Origin: Chitinophaga oryziterrae
GTDB lineage: Bacteria > Bacteroidota > Bacteroidia > Chitinophagales > Chitinophagaceae
Reading direction: 5' to 3'
NCBI RefSeq assembly: GCF_009758125.1
Contig: NZ_WRXO01000005.1
Coordinates: 310,001 to 374,000 of the forward strand
DNA length: 64,000 bases
A model generated the notes under the pieces. That model searched no databases and had not been told where the DNA came from. It was given only the letters and a program-made list of their open reading frames with translations. How positions within the stretch are numbered: position 1 is the stretch's first letter; each line of letters opens with the position of its first letter. Made by a program: the position numbers and the translations under genes. Of this stretch, positions 60,678 through 64,000 are shown piece after piece.

Positions 60678-60833
60678 TTAAAATACTCTGCCATTCATCT
60701 GGCGGGAAGATGATCTGTTCTGCTTTACGTTTTTACCTGTATAGTAATTGCTGCTGGGGCAACCTTTTTGCTCAGAAGCGCAGCTCATAGCAAGGATGCT
60801 GGCAGCTGCCATTAAGAATAGTAACTTCTTCAT
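60678..60833 (-). CDS. Small lipoprotein, 51 residues
   Basis: Read from the sequence: ATG at 60833 to TAA at 60678. The signal peptide is well formed (MKKLLFLMAAASILAMSC), with a canonical lipobox LAMSC and Cys18. The mature part is only 34 residues (SEQKGCPSSNYYTGKNVKQN, then a basic tail). It shares the C-x(6)-CP pattern with the gene 20 bases downstream, and both sit on the minus strand, suggesting a two-gene transcript of tiny lipoproteins. Function is unknown. Confidence 0.75.
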   Translation of the reverse strand: MKKLLFLMAAASILAMSCASEQKGCPSSNYYTGKNVKQNRSSSRQMNGRVF

Positions 60834-60873
60834 AGGGTAAGGGTATATTTAAATGCAAGATAATTAAAATATG

Positions 60874-61392
60874 TTACTCCTCCTTAAACCAACCGGAGTA
60901 CATCAGGTAATTGTCTGCAATGCGGTTAATTTCCCCATTGATCAGTGATTCGTTAATATTCTTCACCTTTTTGGCAGGAACGCCGGCATAGATGGCGCCT
61001 GCCTCTACCTGTGTATTTTCCAGCACTACTGCTCCTGCTGCAATGATGGTATTGCTGCCAATATGCACGTTATCCATTACAATGGCACCCATACCTATCA
61101 GTACATTATCTTCCACTGTACAGCCGTGTACAATGGCATTATGGCCTATCGATACATTATTGCCGATGATCGTTTTCGTTTTCTGGTACGTACAGTGAAT
61201 GACCGCGCCGTCCTGTACATTCACCTTATTACCCATCCGGATGCTGTTCACATCCCCTCTTATTACTGCATTAAACCATACGCTGCAGGAATCTCCCATC
61301 ACTACATCTCCTACAATTGTTGCGTTGGGAGCAACGAAGCAGTCGTTTCCCATAACAGGCAAAATTCCCTTTACTGGCAAGATGTACGGCAT
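60874..61392 (-). CDS. Gamma-carbonic anhydrase family protein
   Basis: The 172-residue protein (ATG at 61392; the longer frame to 61452 adds 20 residues of poor quality and would overlap the divergent gene) is a left-handed beta-helix with hexapeptide repeats (VSIGHNAIVHGCTVEDNVLI). The three zinc-binding His are at about 66, 84 and 89 (VIHC, GHNAIVHG), and Arg45, Asp47 and Gln60 are kept, so it may be catalytic. Members trimerise. Some homologues act as acetyltransferases instead. It is divergent from the aminotransferase gene with 85 bases between starts. Confidence 0.9.
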   Translation of the reverse strand: MPYILPVKGILPVMGNDCFVAPNATIVGDVVMGDSCSVWFNAVIRGDVNSIRMGNKVNVQDGAVIHCTYQKTKTIIGNNVSIGHNAIVHGCTVEDNVLIGMGAIVMDNVHIGSNTIIAAGAVVLENTQVEAGAIYAGVPAKKVKNINESLINGEINRIADNYLMYSGWFKEE

Positions 61393-61406
61393 ATAATTTT
61401 TTGCAG

Positions 61407-61414
61407 CAAATGTA
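61407..61414 (-). promoter_or_regulatory. -7 box of the gamma-carbonic anhydrase gene
   Basis: TACATTTG on the minus strand ends 14 bases before the ATG at 61392, so the mRNA leader would be only about 8 bases. Confidence 0.5.
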
Positions 61415-61462
61415 AAGAATGATGCGCACATGTATATAATACGCATCAGCACATCATTTTCG

Positions 61463-61470
61463 TATTTTTG
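61463..61470 (+). promoter_or_regulatory. -7 box of the aminotransferase gene
   Basis: TATTTTTG matches TAnnTTTG and ends 7 bases before the ATG at 61478, so the mRNA could be leaderless or nearly so. Confidence 0.5.
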
Positions 61471-61477
61471 CGGCAGT

Positions 61478-62662
61478 ATGAATAACAGACAACTCTTCTT
61501 AAGGCATGTTGCGCAATTATCAGATGCTCCTTTAGGATTGGAAATAGTGAAGGCTTCGGGGATGTATATGTGGGATGCAGATGGTAAACAGATCCTGGAC
61601 CTGATTGCCGGTATCAGTGTATGTAATGTAGGACACTCCCATCCGGCAGTGGTGCAGGCGATTAAAGATCAGGCGGAACAATATATGCACCTGCTGGTAT
61701 ATGGAGAGCTGGTGCAGTCCCCACAGGTCGCCTTTGCTACCTTGCTGACCCAACATCTGCCGGCTTCGCTGGACTGTGTATACTTCACCAACTCAGGGTC
61801 TGAAGCGGTAGAAGGGGCTATGAAACTGGCTAAACGTTACACCGGTAAAACAGAGATCATTGCTTTTAATAACAGCTACCACGGTTCTACCCAGGGAGCG
61901 ATGAGTATTATGGGAGATGAGGGCTGGCGTAATGCTTACCGCCCCCTGTTACCTGATATACAACACCTGGAATATAACAGCTTTGAGTCGCTCGACAGTA
62001 TCACTTCCCGCACGGCGTGCGTGGTAGCAGAAACGGTGCAGGCAGAAGCGGGGGTCCGGGTGCCGCAAAAGGAATGGCTGCAGGCACTGAGGGCAAAGTG
62101 TACCGCTACCGGTACATTGCTGGTATTAGATGAGATTCAGTGCGGGCTGGGACGCAATGGTACATTGTGGGCATTTGAGCAGTTTGGTATTATACCGGAT
62201 ATTCTCTTGCTGGGAAAAGCGCTGGGGGGTGGAATGCCGATGGGCGCTTTCATTGCTAACCGGGAAATGATGTGGGTACTGACGAATAATCCAGTGTTAG
62301 GACATATGACTACTTTCGGGGGGCATCCTGTAATTTGCGCAGCAGGTATGGCCGGTTTTAAAGTATTGCTGGAACAGGATCTGATCAGCAGCGTAAAAGC
62401 AAAGGAACAGTTGTTTCTGAAATACCTGCAACATCCGGCCATCCGCGCAGTGCGTTCACTGGGATTAATGATAGCAGTAGAGATGGAGAGTTTTGCCGTG
62501 AATAAGAAAGTGATAGATTATTGTATCGATAAAGGCATGCTGACAGACTGGTTCCTGTTTGCTCCTGAATGTTTAAGAATAGCGCCGCCATTGATCATTA
62601 ATGAAGAGGAAATAAAACAAGCCTGTGATATGATACTGGAGGCAGCTAGAACTGTAGCTTAA
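61478..62662 (+). CDS. Class III aminotransferase (aspartate aminotransferase family)
   Basis: The 394-residue PLP enzyme (ATG at 61478; the frame extends to 61430 across the promoter) has NSGSEA (105-110), the PLP-contacting LDEIQCGLGR (217-226) and the Schiff-base Lys247 in LLGKALGGGMPMGAF. The family includes acetylornithine, 4-aminobutyrate and ornithine aminotransferases; the substrate cannot be fixed. Its last 17 bases overlap the convergent DUF5686 gene. It is monocistronic. Confidence 0.92.
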   Translation: MNNRQLFLRHVAQLSDAPLGLEIVKASGMYMWDADGKQILDLIAGISVCNVGHSHPAVVQAIKDQAEQYMHLLVYGELVQSPQVAFATLLTQHLPASLDCVYFTNSGSEAVEGAMKLAKRYTGKTEIIAFNNSYHGSTQGAMSIMGDEGWRNAYRPLLPDIQHLEYNSFESLDSITSRTACVVAETVQAEAGVRVPQKEWLQALRAKCTATGTLLVLDEIQCGLGRNGTLWAFEQFGIIPDILLLGKALGGGMPMGAFIANREMMWVLTNNPVLGHMTTFGGHPVICAAGMAGFKVLLEQDLISSVKAKEQLFLKYLQHPAIRAVRSLGLMIAVEMESFAVNKKVIDYCIDKGMLTDWFLFAPECLRIAPPLIINEEEIKQACDMILEAARTVA

Positions 62663-64000
62663 AACTTCCAAAGACACCAAATCTGCGACTGGTAGTTTCA
62701 TCCGGTAGTGAAGATGGCGTAACGCGCCAGACAAAATCTACCCTCAGGAATTTAAAAATATTCTCTATGCCTGTACCGAGTTCCATATAAGGATTTCCCT
62801 GTAAGGTACGGAAAGGATACCCCAGGTTTAGATTCATGTTTTTATTCTGTTGAGAGAGACTGCCTACCACTCCTTTTGCTGTCCAGAACTGACGCCATTT
62901 CAGTTTTTTAATCAGTGGAATATATCCGAAAATGCCATTACCGATGGTATGCTCTATATTAAAGCCTGCGTATTGATCACTGAGGAACTCGTACCGGTTC
63001 ATCATGTTAAATGCATATTTATTATAGTAGTAGATTTCATTACCGGGGTGTATTTCCAGCAACTGATAAGGCAACGTACCAAAGATCTTTCCACCAAAAA
63101 AGTTATAGTAAAGAATACCCAATGGAGGGATCTTTACATAATCTGAAATAGTAACGGATAATTTGTGATAGGTATTTCCGCTTTGCATCACTCCGGGTAT
63201 TCCTATTGCATATTTCATTTCTACGATAGGATATTTACTACCTAAACTAACACGGTAAAAGTTTCCTTCCAGAAATTCTTCATGCCAGGCGTAACGTACT
63301 TTTAAAGATAATTCCATGTTGGAGAAAAGATCTGTACCATCTTTTTTAACCGGGAATAAATTCACCTGGGGCAGCGGTGAGTAAGCGTTATATCTTCTGT
63401 GTACCAAAGCCACCTGATTGGAAAATCCGCTGTAATATTCTTTAAAGAACTCCACACGTTTTTCTTCTATCATCATAAACTTTTGCGGCACATTATTCTT
63501 TCGGATAGCAACGGAAAAGATATTGTCTGTACCTACTTCATCATAATAGGTAGCACCGTTATCAAAGTCTTTAGTATACGCGGCATACAGGTAGGTACGG
63601 GGATGCCTTTTCAATAGCCACAACGCAGACATTTCCCCTTTCCATAATTTATCATTAAAGCCATAAGCAAGATATCCATAGAGATAAAGATCCTTGTTAA
63701 ACCGGGGTGTTGTGCCAAGATCTAATCTCAATCTGAATCCTTCTATCCTGTTCTGACTAAAAAGGTAAAAGTAGGGCCCCCATTCCAGTTTACCGAGAGG
63801 TTTATAACCGGTAGCAAGAAAACGGATAGTGTTTGAATAGTGTTGAAACAATGGCATTTTCTGCAATGTATCCACCATCTTATAAATGCCCAGCTCATTC
63901 TTACTGAGGTTTTCATGACGCGAATGTGTCCAGAAAGAATCTTTACGGACAGTAGCACCATTTAATAATACAATGTTTTCAGGGTAATGTCTGTTATAGA
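62646..64000 (-). CDS. DUF5686-family outer membrane protein (5' end beyond window)
   Basis: The C-terminal part of a large protein: the frame is open from 64000 to the stop at 62646. The 450 visible residues are rich in Tyr, Phe and Asn and show the alternating strands of an outer-membrane barrel, with ENLSKNELGIYKMVDTLQKM, GFRLRLDLGTTPRFNKDLYL and a final Phe (GVFGSFKLQF). DUF5686 proteins combine a carboxypeptidase-like domain with a barrel; that N-terminal part is outside. Its function is not known. The gene converges on the aminotransferase gene and overlaps it by 17 bases. Confidence 0.85.
   Translation of the reverse strand, partial: YNRHYPENIVLLNGATVRKDSFWTHSRHENLSKNELGIYKMVDTLQKMPLFQHYSNTIRFLATGYKPLGKLEWGPYFYLFSQNRIEGFRLRLDLGTTPRFNKDLYLYGYLAYGFNDKLWKGEMSALWLLKRHPRTYLYAAYTKDFDNGATYYDEVGTDNIFSVAIRKNNVPQKFMMIEEKRVEFFKEYYSGFSNQVALVHRRYNAYSPLPQVNLFPVKKDGTDLFSNMELSLKVRYAWHEEFLEGNFYRVSLGSKYPIVEMKYAIGIPGVMQSGNTYHKLSVTISDYVKIPPLGILYYNFFGGKIFGTLPYQLLEIHPGNEIYYYNKYAFNMMNRYEFLSDQYAGFNIEHTIGNGIFGYIPLIKKLKWRQFWTAKGVVGSLSQQNKNMNLNLGYPFRTLQGNPYMELGTGIENIFKFLRVDFVWRVTPSSLPDETTSRRFGVFGSFKLQF

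Noticed and set aside
60524..60790. 88-codon plus-strand frame opposite the small lipoprotein genes
   Set aside because: It is antisense to two ORFs with good lipoprotein starts and has no signal or motif of its own.
1..64000. tRNA, rRNA or CRISPR array
   Set aside because: No cloverleaf-like repeats with CCA-proximal stems, ribosomal RNA segments or regularly spaced identical repeats were seen, but a covariance-model search was not possible.

Overview
The window looks like chromosomal DNA from a Bacteroidota member of the Chitinophagaceae, most like Chitinophaga. Reasons: GldM/GldN and PorZ of the type IX secretion system, three SusC/SusD pairs, Bat-type MoxR/DUF58/VWA genes, a DUF5686 outer-membrane protein, a DUF4783 protein, -7 promoter boxes of the TAnnTTTG type, and almost no Shine-Dalgarno sequences. 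The taxon is inferred from gene content, not from a marker search. No rRNA, tRNA, CRISPR array or active insertion sequence was seen.

Layout. 1-8.2 kb: end of gldM, gldN, uvrC, a lipoprotein, gpmI, a DUF4783 protein, nadC, a lipid kinase and an eIF1/SUI1 protein. 8.2-20.5 kb: AraC regulator, birA, the rsfS-ftsH-LUD operon, a lipoprotein, an lpxH-like gene, recO-porZ and an RND/MMPL exporter. 20.6-40.2 kb is the accessory part: a gene derived from an IS1595-type transposase but lacking the full DDE triad, then three SusCD pairs (the second with a third lipoprotein gene), with a gatB-tlpA operon between pairs two and three. 40.2-54.2 kb: aldehyde dehydrogenase, a double-PDZ protein, alaS, an M23 peptidase, a MerR regulator with a cysteine-less thioredoxin-fold partner, an MscS channel, an amidohydrolase, prfA, an OmpA lipoprotein, VanZ, gcvH, a cyclophilin and a conserved hypothetical. 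54.5-64 kb: a shortened Bat operon ending at a strong hairpin, two unrecognised AT-rich genes, rsgA, two tiny lipoprotein genes, a gamma-carbonic anhydrase, a class III aminotransferase and a DUF5686 gene cut by the right edge.

How it fits together. Most of the window is housekeeping: translation (alaS, gatB, prfA, rsfS, rsgA), DNA repair (uvrC, recO), NAD, biotin and glycine metabolism, and envelope maintenance. The SusCD pairs import oligomers across the outer membrane, but no degradative enzyme or ECF sigma/anti-sigma pair lies beside them, so their substrates and control cannot be read here. GldM/GldN and PorZ belong to the same secretion machine although they are 15 kb apart.

The points most worth following are the transposase-derived gene upstream of the first SusCD pair, the unknown gene pair between bat and rsgA, and the pair of about 50-residue lipoproteins after rsgA that ordinary gene calling tends to miss. 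All calls are from reading the sequence; no database search was run.
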